A program made the translations under genes and the position numbers. From the NCBI GenBank assembly GCA_028698975.1, contig JAQVVK010000016.1, forward strand, positions 1-19,972: a DNA stretch of 19,972 nt, written 5' to 3'. How positions within the stretch are numbered: the first letter of the stretch is position 1; every line of letters starts with the position of its first letter. The notes under the pieces are model-generated. The model was not told the origin of the DNA, did not search any database, and saw nothing but the letters and a program-made list of their open reading frames with translations. Shown in pieces: positions 6,781 to 14,690 of the stretch. The DNA comes from Victivallaceae bacterium. Its GTDB lineage: Bacteria; Verrucomicrobiota; Lentisphaeria; Victivallales; Victivallaceae.

Positions 6781-8195
6781 TGAGCCCGGCCGCCAAAAGC
6801 CGTCGGCCGTCGGACAAAAAAACTTTTGTACTCGACACTAATGTTTTACTGCACAGCGCGGCCAGCATTGAGTCGTTTGCCGACAACGATGTGGTCATCC
6901 CGATGGCGGTAATCGAAGAGCTTGACAAGTTCAAGAAGAACTCCGACGAGCTGGGGCGAAACGCGCGGCAGGTGATCCGTCACCTCGACGCGCTGCGGGT
7001 CGCCCCGCCCTACCGCCCCGGCCGACTGCACGACGGGGTGGAGTTGACCGCCATCTCCGGGGCGGCGACCGGCAAACTCTTTGTTATATCGGCCGGCGAC
7101 ATCGACTCGGAGGAGCTTTCCGAACGGGTCAACGGGGTGTTCAACAGCGATCTGGGGAGCAACTCTCCAGACAACCGCATTTTGCGGGTGGCCTGTGCTC
7201 TCAACTGGATGGACAAAAATGTGGTGTTCATCAGTAAAGACATAAATCTGCGCCTCAAAGCCGACGCCTTGGGGCTGCAGGTCATGGATTACGAACGCGG
7301 CAAAGTTGACAGTGACGCGCTTTACTCTGGCTTCACCGAGGTGCCGGCCAAATCCAGCGACATCGAGAAGCTCTACCGCGACGCGCTGAAGCCGCCGCGC
7401 GGCCTCGAATTGTTTCCCAACGAATTTGCGGTGCTGACCCCGTCCGACGCCACCAAACGCCCGGCTCCGGCCCGGCTTATACTCAACCACAAGACGCTTA
7501 CGCCCATTTCGGCGCGCGCCGAACGGGTGTGGAATGTTTCGCCGCGCAACCCGGAGCAGCGCATGGCGTTGGAGCTGTTGCTCGACCCCGACGTGAGGTT
7601 GATAACGCTGGTGGGCGGCGCAGGCACCGGCAAGACGCTGCTGGCATTGGCCGCCGGACTTCAGCAGGTGCTAGGCAGCGACGCGCTTTACGACCGCATA
7701 TTGGTTTCCCGGCCGATCATACCGCTGGGCAACGACATCGGTTTTCTGCCAGGCGACAAGGGCGCGAAGCTGGCCAGCTGGATGCAGCCGATCTTTGACA
7801 ATCTGGATTTCCTTCTGGGCGGAGATACCGAGCGGAGCAAAAACCGCAGTTCGTCGCGTTATTCGCCCGAGGGGCTTATCAACGCTCACAAGTTGGAGCT
7901 GGAGGCGTTGACCTATATTCGCGGGCGCAGCATACCGCGTCAGTTTGTGGTGGTAGACGAGGCGCAAAATCTGACGCCGCATGAAGTCAAGACCATCATC
8001 AGCCGATGCGGGGAAGACACCAAAATGGTGCTTACCGGCGATCCGCACCAGATCGACAACCCCTACCTCGACGCGGCCAGCAACGGGCTGAGTTTTACGG
8101 TCGAACGCATGAAAGGACAGCGATTGTTCGGCCATGTAACTCTTGCTCACAGCGAGAGAAGCGAATTGTCCGCGCTCGCGGCCAAATTGCTGTAA
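6780..8195 (+). CDS. PhoH family ATPase with N-terminal PIN domain (PhoH2/YlaK-like)
   Basis: 471 residues from the ATG at 6780, which overlaps the lipoprotein stop (TGATG). The frame is open upstream to 6675, but that would lie inside the lipoprotein gene. The PIN nuclease domain spans about 14-165: FVLDTNVLLHS (D19), the IEELDKF acidic pair and SKDINLRLKADALGL. The PhoH ATPase domain spans about 245-471, with Walker A GGAGTGKT (K285) and Walker B VVVDEAQN (D393/E394), then KMVLTGDPHQID. In mycobacteria and others the PIN-PhoH2 pair acts as an RNA helicase plus RNase. All key acidic and nucleotide-binding residues look present. Cytoplasmic. No antitoxin-like small gene lies upstream, only the lipoprotein. 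Confidence 0.93.
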   Translation: MSPAAKSRRPSDKKTFVLDTNVLLHSAASIESFADNDVVIPMAVIEELDKFKKNSDELGRNARQVIRHLDALRVAPPYRPGRLHDGVELTAISGAATGKLFVISAGDIDSEELSERVNGVFNSDLGSNSPDNRILRVACALNWMDKNVVFISKDINLRLKADALGLQVMDYERGKVDSDALYSGFTEVPAKSSDIEKLYRDALKPPRGLELFPNEFAVLTPSDATKRPAPARLILNHKTLTPISARAERVWNVSPRNPEQRMALELLLDPDVRLITLVGGAGTGKTLLALAAGLQQVLGSDALYDRILVSRPIIPLGNDIGFLPGDKGAKLASWMQPIFDNLDFLLGGDTERSKNRSSSRYSPEGLINAHKLELEALTYIRGRSIPRQFVVVDEAQNLTPHEVKTIISRCGEDTKMVLTGDPHQIDNPYLDAASNGLSFTVERMKGQRLFGHVTLAHSERSELSALAAKLL

Positions 8196-8230
8196 AAACG
8201 TTAAAAAATTGTTAAAAAAAGTTGAAAAAA
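8194..8230. other. Phased A-tracts (predicted curved DNA) before the CBM48 promoter
   Basis: Four A-runs, at 8194-8198, 8203-8208, 8214-8220 and 8225-8230, have centres spaced about 9.5, 11.5 and 10.5 bases apart, close to one helical turn. The last three carry the near-repeat GTTRAAAAAA. In-phase A-tracts bend DNA, and A-rich DNA just upstream of a -35 acts as an UP element. The run begins at the phoH stop codon, and no intrinsic terminator for phoH was found here. Confidence 0.6.
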
Positions 8231-8249
8231 TCCTTCAAGGGTGTATATT
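8222..8249 (+). promoter_or_regulatory. Promoter of the CBM48-MATE operon
   Basis: TTGAAA (8222-8227), a 16-base spacer and TATATT (8244-8249). The -35 lies in the last of four phased A-tracts. The leader to the ATG at 8302 is about 45 bases and carries a strong ribosome binding site, GGGGGGAG. Confidence 0.65.
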
Positions 8250-8301
8250 AAGAGACGTTTTTTAATTACATCGGCGGTTTTGAGCTGCCGGGGGGAGCGT
8301 C

Positions 8302-8592
8302 ATGTACACCATTGTTGAAAAAATCGGAAATTCGAAAAAAAGAGTGTCGCTGTCGCTGGATTCCCAGCCGGGGCACTGTGTAAAACTGGCCGGTTCGTTC
8401 AACGATTGGGACCCGGAATCCTCACCGATGCCAGAAAAAGCAGCAGGCCATTACGCGGTGACGCTTGAGCTGGCTCCCGGTTATTACGAATACAAATTTG
8501 TGATCGACGGCGAGTGGGTGCTCGACGACGGCAATTCAAATTTTGCCTCCAACGATTTTGGTACGCTCAACAGCGTTTTGCAGCTGGATTAA
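8302..8592 (+). CDS. Stand-alone glycogen-binding domain protein (CBM48/AMPK-beta-like)
   Basis: 96 residues, almost all one immunoglobulin-like early-set domain. The family core is clear: VKLAGSFNDWDP, then LELAPGYYEYKFVIDGEWVLDDGN, then NDFGTLNSVLQL. This fold binds alpha-glucans in glycogen-branching enzymes and in AMPK beta subunits. Here there is no attached catalytic domain and no signal peptide, so the protein is cytoplasmic and perhaps a glycogen tether or regulator. GGAG lies four bases before the ATG. Only one base separates its stop from the MATE ATG, which has a poor ribosome binding site of its own, so MATE translation probably depends on this gene. Confidence 0.9.
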   Translation: MYTIVEKIGNSKKRVSLSLDSQPGHCVKLAGSFNDWDPESSPMPEKAAGHYAVTLELAPGYYEYKFVIDGEWVLDDGNSNFASNDFGTLNSVLQLD

Positions 8593-8593
8593 C

Positions 8594-9970
8594 ATGCCTC
8601 CCGAAAAATCACGCTACCTTACCGGGTCGATCGGTTCGACCATGCTCGGGACCGCGATCTCGATGCTGCCCGGCACCATCGCCATATCAGGTTACAACAT
8701 CGCCGACACCTATTTTGTGTCAAAGCTCGGCACCGAGCCGCTGGCAGCCATGGGGTTCACGTTTCCGATGGTTATGCTGATCGGCTGTCTGTTTCGCGGG
8801 GTTTCGGTCGGCATCATGACTTCGATGGCCCACGCGCTCGGAGCTGGCAAACGGGTGCGCACCGCGCGAATCGTGTCTTCGGGGTTGGTGCTCACCGCGC
8901 TCTTTTCTCTGCTGCTCGGCGTCGTTGGCGCAATCACCATGCAGCCGACTTTCCGGCTGCTGGGTGCGTCCGAAGTCATCATGCCGCTCATCATTCAATA
9001 TATGATCGTCTGGTATCTCGGCAGCGTGACCGGAGCCATCGGCCACGTCGCCAATGACGTTCTGATCGCCGCCGGCTCCACCATGACCGCCAGTCTTATG
9101 ATGCTGGGCGGGCTGGGGCTTAATGTGGTGCTTGATCCGCTTTTTATCTTCGGCTGGGGCGGCGTTTTCCCCGCCATGGGCATGACCGGGGCCGCGCTGG
9201 CCACCGTCATCGCCCAGTTTATGTCAGGAGCCATAAGTCTGATCATCATACGCAACCGCCTGCATCTGCTGGCCTCTTTCCGAGTGCCGCTAACCCAAAT
9301 GCTCGGGGTGTGGAAACTCATCACCGCCTATGCCATACCGTCATCGGTCGGCATGCTGCTTTTGCCGGTGGGAAACGCGGTGGTGACTTGGGTCGTGGCC
9401 GGGTTCGGTACCGCCGCGGTCGCCGCCACGGCCGCCGCCGGACGGCTTGAAGTGCTCGCATTCATGTTTCCCATGGCACTGGGCATGTCCCTCATGCCGA
9501 TGGCGGCGCAAAACTATGGGGCCGGGTATTTTGATCGCATCAACAGTTGCCGCCGGTTCGCCATGCGTTTTGCCTTGTTTTACGGCTTGCTGATGGCGGT
9601 GGCTTATGTTATTTTTGCGGCACCGCTTACCAAGTTCTTTTCCGACGACCCGGAAGTGCTTCGCATCATGAAAAGCTACCTTGCAGTCGTACCTTTCGGG
9701 TTTGGCATGATCGAAATACACCGTTACGGCGGATTCTTCCTGACCGCCTGCGGCCACCCGACGGCGGCGGCGTGGCTCAATGCGCTGCGTATTGTCGGGC
9801 TGCTGGTGCCGCTGTCGCTGCTGGCACGCTGGGCAGGTTCACTCGACATGGTGTTTTACATGCGCCTGACCTCGGATGTGGCGGCCGGCACGGTCGCCTG
9901 GTGGGCGGCCTCATACATCACCCGCCGTCTGCTCAAAGGCAATCCGGTGGGCGGCGCACTTCAGGGATAA
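8594..9970 (+). CDS. MATE family cation-coupled efflux transporter
   Basis: 458 residues and about 12 hydrophobic spans, the family norm. Typical motifs are NIADTYFVSKLGTEPLAAMG in the first half, LDPLFIFGWGG near the middle, and MAAQNYGAG in the second half. MATE pumps use Na+ or H+ gradients to export cationic drugs or metabolites across the inner membrane. The ATG at 8594 sits one base after the CBM48 stop; an upstream in-frame start at 8543 would lie inside that gene and lacks support. No plus-strand terminator follows. The hairpin just after the stop has its T-run on the other strand. The substrate is unknown. Confidence 0.94.
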   Translation: MPPEKSRYLTGSIGSTMLGTAISMLPGTIAISGYNIADTYFVSKLGTEPLAAMGFTFPMVMLIGCLFRGVSVGIMTSMAHALGAGKRVRTARIVSSGLVLTALFSLLLGVVGAITMQPTFRLLGASEVIMPLIIQYMIVWYLGSVTGAIGHVANDVLIAAGSTMTASLMMLGGLGLNVVLDPLFIFGWGGVFPAMGMTGAALATVIAQFMSGAISLIIIRNRLHLLASFRVPLTQMLGVWKLITAYAIPSSVGMLLLPVGNAVVTWVVAGFGTAAVAATAAAGRLEVLAFMFPMALGMSLMPMAAQNYGAGYFDRINSCRRFAMRFALFYGLLMAVAYVIFAAPLTKFFSDDPEVLRIMKSYLAVVPFGFGMIEIHRYGGFFLTACGHPTAAAWLNALRIVGLLVPLSLLARWAGSLDMVFYMRLTSDVAAGTVAWWAASYITRRLLKGNPVGGALQG

Positions 9971-9997
9971 AAAAACGCACTCCGCTCCGGAGTGCGT
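9969..9997 (-). terminator. Intrinsic terminator of the five-gene minus-strand operon
   Basis: ACGCACTCCG (9975-9984), a 3-base loop and CGGAGTGCGT (9988-9997) form a perfect 10-bp stem. On the minus strand it is followed by seven T (opposite A 9969-9975). It lies about 30 bases after the glycosyltransferase stop. The T-run overlaps the MATE stop codon. On the plus strand the stem is not followed by T, so it should stop only minus-strand transcripts. Confidence 0.85.
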
Positions 9998-10027
9998 CAT
10001 CAACCCAATCACCACCGCCGACCGGTG

Positions 10028-10963
10028 CTATTTTTTTCTTACCCCATGAAAGAGCTGTTCCCACGGCATCAAACGGCGGCGCACGCCAAGTTTATGCGGA
10101 AAGCGTTTGATCTTCTTTCCGGTGATGTCAAAGATCAGCCGACGCAGCAGTTCGCGGTGCGGCTCGGCCATTTCCAGAAAACCGGCTCGAACCTTTTGGG
10201 GGTCGGGGGCATGCTCTTTCCACCACTCCACGGCGGCGGCCACCTCGTCGGCGGAATCCCCTACCCTCCGCATGGCAAACTCCGGTATGAGCGTGTCGCG
10301 CCCTCCCATGTTGACGGTATTGACCACCGGGACGCCGCAGAGCAAATATTCTCCGCAGACAAACATCGCCCCCTCCTCGGCGGACAGACAAAGCCCGCAA
10401 TGCGCCCGCTGTATCTCATGCGGTATGCGCGACGACCAGACGCTGTTTGAGTAATCGGCCAGCGGCAAATGCGCCCGCACCTCGGCATAATTGGCGCAAT
10501 CCAGTTTACTCTTGGTCGAGTAACAGCCGATCATACGCAGCGACTTGACTCCGTAAGCGAGGTAATGGCGTTTGAACGGAGTAATCCGCGCCACATAGAT
10601 GGCGTCGAATTCTTTTTTTTGCCGGAAATTGATCCTGATACGCCGTTCATCAAGAAAGGCGTTGTGATTGCACAATTCCGATTTAATGCCGACGGCACGC
10701 AAGTTGTCGCGCTCAATCAAAGAATTTGCCAGCACGATGATCGATATATTCGGGATCAGTTTGACCACATCAGCCAGCTCGGCGGCGAGCTTGTCGCGCA
10801 TTTCAACGGTCTCGCGCTGCCACCCCAACTGGATAAGCAGCGTGACCGGTTCGTTTTCCGGCAGCGCGCGCTTGAACGACGCCGCATTTCGGATAAAATC
10901 CGACTCAAACGACACCAGCAGATAAGGGTTGCGGCAAAAACAGTATGCCGGCAGATAAGACAT
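10028..10963 (-). CDS. Glycosyltransferase, GT-B fold, family 4-like
   Basis: 311 residues from the ATG at 10963, placed five bases after AGGTGA. A GTG at 10972 overlaps the upstream stop (GTGA) and is the alternative. The C-terminal half has the retaining-transferase E-x7-E motif in SAEEGAMFVCGEYLLCGVPVV, then NMGGRD. The N-terminal half is less conserved: hydrophobic strands SIIVLAN and DAIYVARI, the latter before TPFKRHYL. There is no signal peptide; the basic C-terminus (KKIKRFPHKLGVRRRL) suggests inner-membrane contact. It would add a sugar from a nucleotide donor to a surface glycan or lipid carrier. Last gene of the operon, followed by the terminator at 9969-9997. Donor and acceptor unknown. 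Confidence 0.85.
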   Translation of the reverse strand: MSYLPAYCFCRNPYLLVSFESDFIRNAASFKRALPENEPVTLLIQLGWQRETVEMRDKLAAELADVVKLIPNISIIVLANSLIERDNLRAVGIKSELCNHNAFLDERRIRINFRQKKEFDAIYVARITPFKRHYLAYGVKSLRMIGCYSTKSKLDCANYAEVRAHLPLADYSNSVWSSRIPHEIQRAHCGLCLSAEEGAMFVCGEYLLCGVPVVNTVNMGGRDTLIPEFAMRRVGDSADEVAAAVEWWKEHAPDPQKVRAGFLEMAEPHRELLRRLIFDITGKKIKRFPHKLGVRRRLMPWEQLFHGVRKK

Positions 10964-10968
10964 CACGG

Positions 10969-11430
10969 TCACCTGTTTTTATCCGGATTTATCACGGCCG
11001 GGTGTTCTTCGGTAGCGTCCTTGTCGGGCGACTCCGCCTCGATCAGGCTGTCCTCAAACTTGTCCAGATCGATGTTGATGTTGCGGGTGTCAAAATTCCA
11101 CGCGCCCGGAGCGCACAGACCGAATATCGGCAATATGATGACCGAACCGATCGAGTCCAGCACCCCGGTGCTGGAAAGATGACGCCCCACCACAAAATAC
11201 CGGGTGCGCTTTTCCGGCCGCTGTACAGAAATAAGCATATCGTTGCCGCGATATGCCTCGTAATACATGGGAGACCCCTGAAACAACGCCCCGTTGACGG
11301 TGATCGTCGCATCGGGCGGCAAAAGATTGATCGAGATCATCTGGCGCGGCTGGGCAAACCAGGAGCATCCTCCCGACACGAAGGCGATCAGCGCGGCGGC
11401 CGCGGCAATGGTCAATTTGTGTTTTTTCAT
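10969..11430 (-). CDS. Lipoprotein with PEGA-like segment
   Basis: 153 residues. The signal peptide is MKKHKLTIAAAAALIAFVSGGC, with lipobox S-G-G-C22 followed by Ser; the lipobox is somewhat weak at -3. The mature part begins QMISINLLPPDATITVNG, which resembles a PEGA-type beta domain (residues about 30-75). It then has a hydrophobic segment STGVLDSIGSVIILPIFG (about 86-103) before APGAWNFD. The C-terminus is acidic. AAGGAG lies eight bases before the ATG; 12 bases separate it from the phosphatase-like gene upstream, and its stop overlaps the alternative glycosyltransferase GTG. PEGA-like proteins often bind surface glycans, but no function is assigned here. Confidence 0.8.
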   Translation of the reverse strand: MKKHKLTIAAAAALIAFVSGGCSWFAQPRQMISINLLPPDATITVNGALFQGSPMYYEAYRGNDMLISVQRPEKRTRYFVVGRHLSSTGVLDSIGSVIILPIFGLCAPGAWNFDTRNINIDLDKFEDSLIEAESPDKDATEEHPAVINPDKNR

Positions 11431-11442
11431 ACTGTAATCTCC

Positions 11443-12570
11443 TTATTTTGAAGTCATTATGCGAAAATAGTCACCAATCCACACCGGAGGAAAATCAATC
11501 TGGCGGTTACACAAAAAGCTCGCGTCGGAGTCTTTATCCTGCGGCGAATAGCCATGCATACCCGGCAATGGATTGCGCCCCATGTCGGAGGGCGCGATCT
11601 GCCCCCCCGGATCCAAAAGGAAAATATCGTCGCCGTAATAGCGGTCGGGAAAATCGACCCGAAACTCCTGCAATTCCTCCCGGGTAAGCCAGTGACCGCC
11701 CCCCTGCGAACTTACCGCCGAACGCACCTCGTCGCGTTTCGCCGGGTCGCACCACCAAAATCTGGCCATTGTTGAATCGGCCACCGAAATATAATCGCGT
11801 CCCCATTTCCAGGCGTGTAAAGTTTTCGCCAGATCGATCGTGCCCGACAGCGGCGTCATGCCGTGATCGGAAATCACCGCAAATGTGACAACCTTGTAAT
11901 GACGGCACGCCATGGCGTAAAGCCTTCTTACCATGCCCTCGTAACGCAATAATTCGCGGCCGATGTTCTCCGGCGAACCGATGTTGAAATGCAGGAAACC
12001 GTCAAGTTCCGCGCTGTACAGAAAACCGTTTTCTATCCGTTCGTGGCGAATAAGATAGGCCATCTCGTCGAAGTTGTAATCCGACGAGTTTCGCCAATCG
12101 GATATCCGGTAATCGCTGCCCTGCCATGCGTCGGCCAGATTGCGCACCGGAGCAAGGCCTCCCGGCACAAACATATCGCGTTTCTCGGTATAGTCCATAT
12201 AAGGCAAGTGCTTAAACGGCATAGAATAAAGCTGAAAATACCCGGTATAGCCGAGCAGTCTTTTAACCAACTTTGAAATATGATGACGCACCCGATGACG
12301 CGAAAATAACCAATCCGGCAGCATCCAAGTGGGCATGAAACGCATAAACCGGAACGGCGAATTTTTCGGATCGTAGCGGAAGAAGCTGAAATGATGATGC
12401 TTCTCCGGTGATTCCCCGGACAGAATGGTCGGCACCGCCCCCGCCGAATACCCCAGTTGAGTGGTCACCCGATAGCGGTGGGTGAGAAAATCACTGGCGA
12501 AATGATGTTTTGAAACCAGTTCAAATCCAAGCGCGTCAATGAAAATGAAGAAATTAAGCCGCTCGCGCAT
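11443..12570 (-). CDS. Alkaline phosphatase superfamily enzyme (nucleotide pyrophosphatase/phosphodiesterase-like)
   Basis: 375 residues. All seven expected two-metal site residues can be placed: D12 (FIDALGFE), nucleophile S42 (GYSAGAVPTILSG), D190-x3-H194 (ELDGFLHF), D235-H236 (ISDHGMTP) and H339 (GMHGY). The spacing mirrors that of bacterial nucleotide pyrophosphatases, with Ser in place of the usual Thr. Such enzymes cleave phosphodiesters or transfer phospho-groups. There is no signal peptide or clear membrane span, so unlike most relatives it appears cytoplasmic. GGAGG within the end of the sensor gene serves the ATG at 12570, two bases after that gene's stop. Possible substrates are lipid-linked sugars, nucleotide-sugars or phospho-groups on glycans; none is proven. 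Confidence 0.85.
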   Translation of the reverse strand: MRERLNFFIFIDALGFELVSKHHFASDFLTHRYRVTTQLGYSAGAVPTILSGESPEKHHHFSFFRYDPKNSPFRFMRFMPTWMLPDWLFSRHRVRHHISKLVKRLLGYTGYFQLYSMPFKHLPYMDYTEKRDMFVPGGLAPVRNLADAWQGSDYRISDWRNSSDYNFDEMAYLIRHERIENGFLYSAELDGFLHFNIGSPENIGRELLRYEGMVRRLYAMACRHYKVVTFAVISDHGMTPLSGTIDLAKTLHAWKWGRDYISVADSTMARFWWCDPAKRDEVRSAVSSQGGGHWLTREELQEFRVDFPDRYYGDDIFLLDPGGQIAPSDMGRNPLPGMHGYSPQDKDSDASFLCNRQIDFPPVWIGDYFRIMTSK

Positions 12571-12572
12571 GA

Positions 12573-14690
12573 TTACGAGACCTCCCCGGTAAATGGCTTG
12601 ACCGGAATGGAAAATGTGAAAGTTGTTTTTTCACCCAAGGCTGATTCAACCAGAAGTTTACCGCCAAGCAAACGCACCAACTGCTGAGCGATCGCCATAT
12701 CCAGCCCGGCGGAGTTCTGACTGCCCTGAAGAGCCAAATCCTCGACCTGAAACGGTTCGAACAATTTGGCCTGCTGCTCGGCGGAAAGCCCGCGCCCGTT
12801 GTCGGAAACATAAAAATCAACCGACTGATCGGAAATGGTATATCCGAATTCGATCCAGCCGCTGCGACTGCTGCGAATGGCGTTGTCAAGCAGTTTTTCG
12901 AAAATACGAAGCAAAATAGATTCGTCGGAGAATATGTTTGCGTCAATATCACGCAGTGTCTTGTTGAGCCGCAGATTGACCTCGTCCGGCACTTTGAGCC
13001 GGTAGTTGTTGTCAAGATTGGTCAACATGGAGTTGATGTTCATCTTTTCCCGCACCGCCTCGACCTGTCCGCATTCACAACCGGTCAGCTCCAAAACACT
13101 CGACCAGAGTTCAAGCAAATTATTGCCGCTCTCGATGATCAAATTGAGATATTCATTGCGGTCGGCCGCGTCAATGCCGTCGTCACGCAGCAGATCGGCA
13201 AAACCCATGATACCGGTCAACGGCTTGCGCAATTCGTAATTTATACTGCTCAACACCGCCAGCCGTTTGCGGTTGGCCTGCCGCTCGGCGGACAAGGCGT
13301 CGCTGATTTTCTTCTCATTGGCCTTGAATTCGGTCATATCCGTAAGCAGAGTACAGGCAAATCCCGGCGAAACATTGATGAAAAAGGTCTTGATCTCGTA
13401 ATCCCTGCCGCCGATCATGCCCGACGAGCGATACACCTTGCCGGACTTGGCGTCGGAGAATATCTTGCCGTATATATCGGAACTCATCCCGGGCAGAAAC
13501 TCCCACAACCGACGCTCCCGGCCGATTTCCGGCATGATACGGCGGGTTATCTTGTTGAAGTAATGGATGGAGCCGTCCGGCCGGCAAACCACCAGCGCGG
13601 TAATAAGACTGTCGGCCACCTGCTTGAGCAGCATTGCGCTGACATTGGCATTGTATTCCGGGGTGAGATCGCGCAGCGTCACCAGCAGCTTGGCGTCGCC
13701 TTCGTCATTGTTTCCCCCGGTCGGCCTCACCAGCAGCCGCGCCGGTATCGTAAAGTTATTGCGACGCTCCAACATGAAATCAAGCTGCAATATATCATGA
13801 CCGTCGTCATGACTGCGCAGCCACTCGCGCAGTTCGGCAAGTTCGGCCGGCATGAGCAGCTCGTCCAGCGTGCGCCCGATGAATTCATCCTCCGGCAGCG
13901 ACGCCACCGGCTGGTCGCCGGTCAAACACCGTTTTATCCGCAAATCGCGGCCGGACGCCTCAAAAACACATATCGGCGTTCGACCCGTCTCCGAACTCAC
14001 ATGATTGTAGATTTGCTCGATGCTCCATCTCGCCTTGGTCTCCGCCGAAAAATCGCTGGCAGTACCGATAATGCGATACGCCTCGGGCCCCTCCTTGGAA
14101 ATATCCGCCTGAATCCTGATCGTCAGCACACTGCTGTCGGCCTGCATCAAACGCACCTTGCAGTCGAGTTTTCGACCGGATTTCACCGAATCGCGCAGTC
14201 TTTCCTGAAAATATTCGCGGTCATCCGGGTGTATTTTGTCGCAAAACGCGGTTGGCGTAATATAACCGGTCGGCCGCCCGACGTCGCCGCAAAGCTTGAA
14301 GAAACTGGACGAAAAGAAAATCTGACCGTTGGGGTACATCCACTCAAACACGCCCTCGTGGATGACGTTAAACGCATCGCGCAAAAGATGCTCCGATTGC
14401 TCGATGCGATGACGGGAATCCTTTTCGCGCAGCAGATGAAACCCGATGAAACAACCCACTGCCGCGTTAAACGCCAATATAATCAGGTTGCGGCACATCA
14501 TATTGAAATCATACCGCCGGGACGCCATGATGATGCACTCTTGTATCCGGTCCGGCAACGACAATCCGGCCGAGTCGGCAAACCTTTCACTGAAAAAGAC
14601 AAAAAGCGCACCCTCAATCAGAAAAAACATTCCTGTATATCCCGCCGAAAGCAGGAGTATCAAGAAGGCTCTGCCCCAGCTTGATTTCAT
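12573..14690 (-). CDS. Membrane sensor of histidine-kinase architecture with three PAS domains, lacking the phospho-acceptor His
   Basis: 705 residues. The ATG at 14690 overlaps the upstream stop by four bases (ATGA); a GTG at 14708 is the alternative. Two membrane spans (about 8-31 and 64-86) enclose a short periplasmic loop. Three PAS-like domains follow (about 97-205, 215-345, 355-465). In the dimerisation helix the expected SHELRTPL reads NYELRKPL: codon 485 is TAC (Tyr), not His. The ATPase domain keeps N603 (LLDNAIRSS), D630 (SDNGRGL) and LFEPF, but the G2 box GxGLGL reads SAGLDM (D664, M665). No receiver domain is attached and no response regulator is in the window. It probably signals without autophosphorylation. 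It lies between the membrane protein and the phosphatase-fold gene in one operon. Confidence 0.9.
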   Translation of the reverse strand: MKSSWGRAFLILLLSAGYTGMFFLIEGALFVFFSERFADSAGLSLPDRIQECIIMASRRYDFNMMCRNLIILAFNAAVGCFIGFHLLREKDSRHRIEQSEHLLRDAFNVIHEGVFEWMYPNGQIFFSSSFFKLCGDVGRPTGYITPTAFCDKIHPDDREYFQERLRDSVKSGRKLDCKVRLMQADSSVLTIRIQADISKEGPEAYRIIGTASDFSAETKARWSIEQIYNHVSSETGRTPICVFEASGRDLRIKRCLTGDQPVASLPEDEFIGRTLDELLMPAELAELREWLRSHDDGHDILQLDFMLERRNNFTIPARLLVRPTGGNNDEGDAKLLVTLRDLTPEYNANVSAMLLKQVADSLITALVVCRPDGSIHYFNKITRRIMPEIGRERRLWEFLPGMSSDIYGKIFSDAKSGKVYRSSGMIGGRDYEIKTFFINVSPGFACTLLTDMTEFKANEKKISDALSAERQANRKRLAVLSSINYELRKPLTGIMGFADLLRDDGIDAADRNEYLNLIIESGNNLLELWSSVLELTGCECGQVEAVREKMNINSMLTNLDNNYRLKVPDEVNLRLNKTLRDIDANIFSDESILLRIFEKLLDNAIRSSRSGWIEFGYTISDQSVDFYVSDNGRGLSAEQQAKLFEPFQVEDLALQGSQNSAGLDMAIAQQLVRLLGGKLLVESALGEKTTFTFSIPVKPFTGEVS

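Noticed and set aside
13563..14684. Long plus-strand open frame (373 codons) opposite the sensor gene
   Set aside because: It is antisense to a gene with clear PAS and kinase domains. Its translation is rich in His, Arg and Gln with no domain, and it lacks a ribosome binding site.
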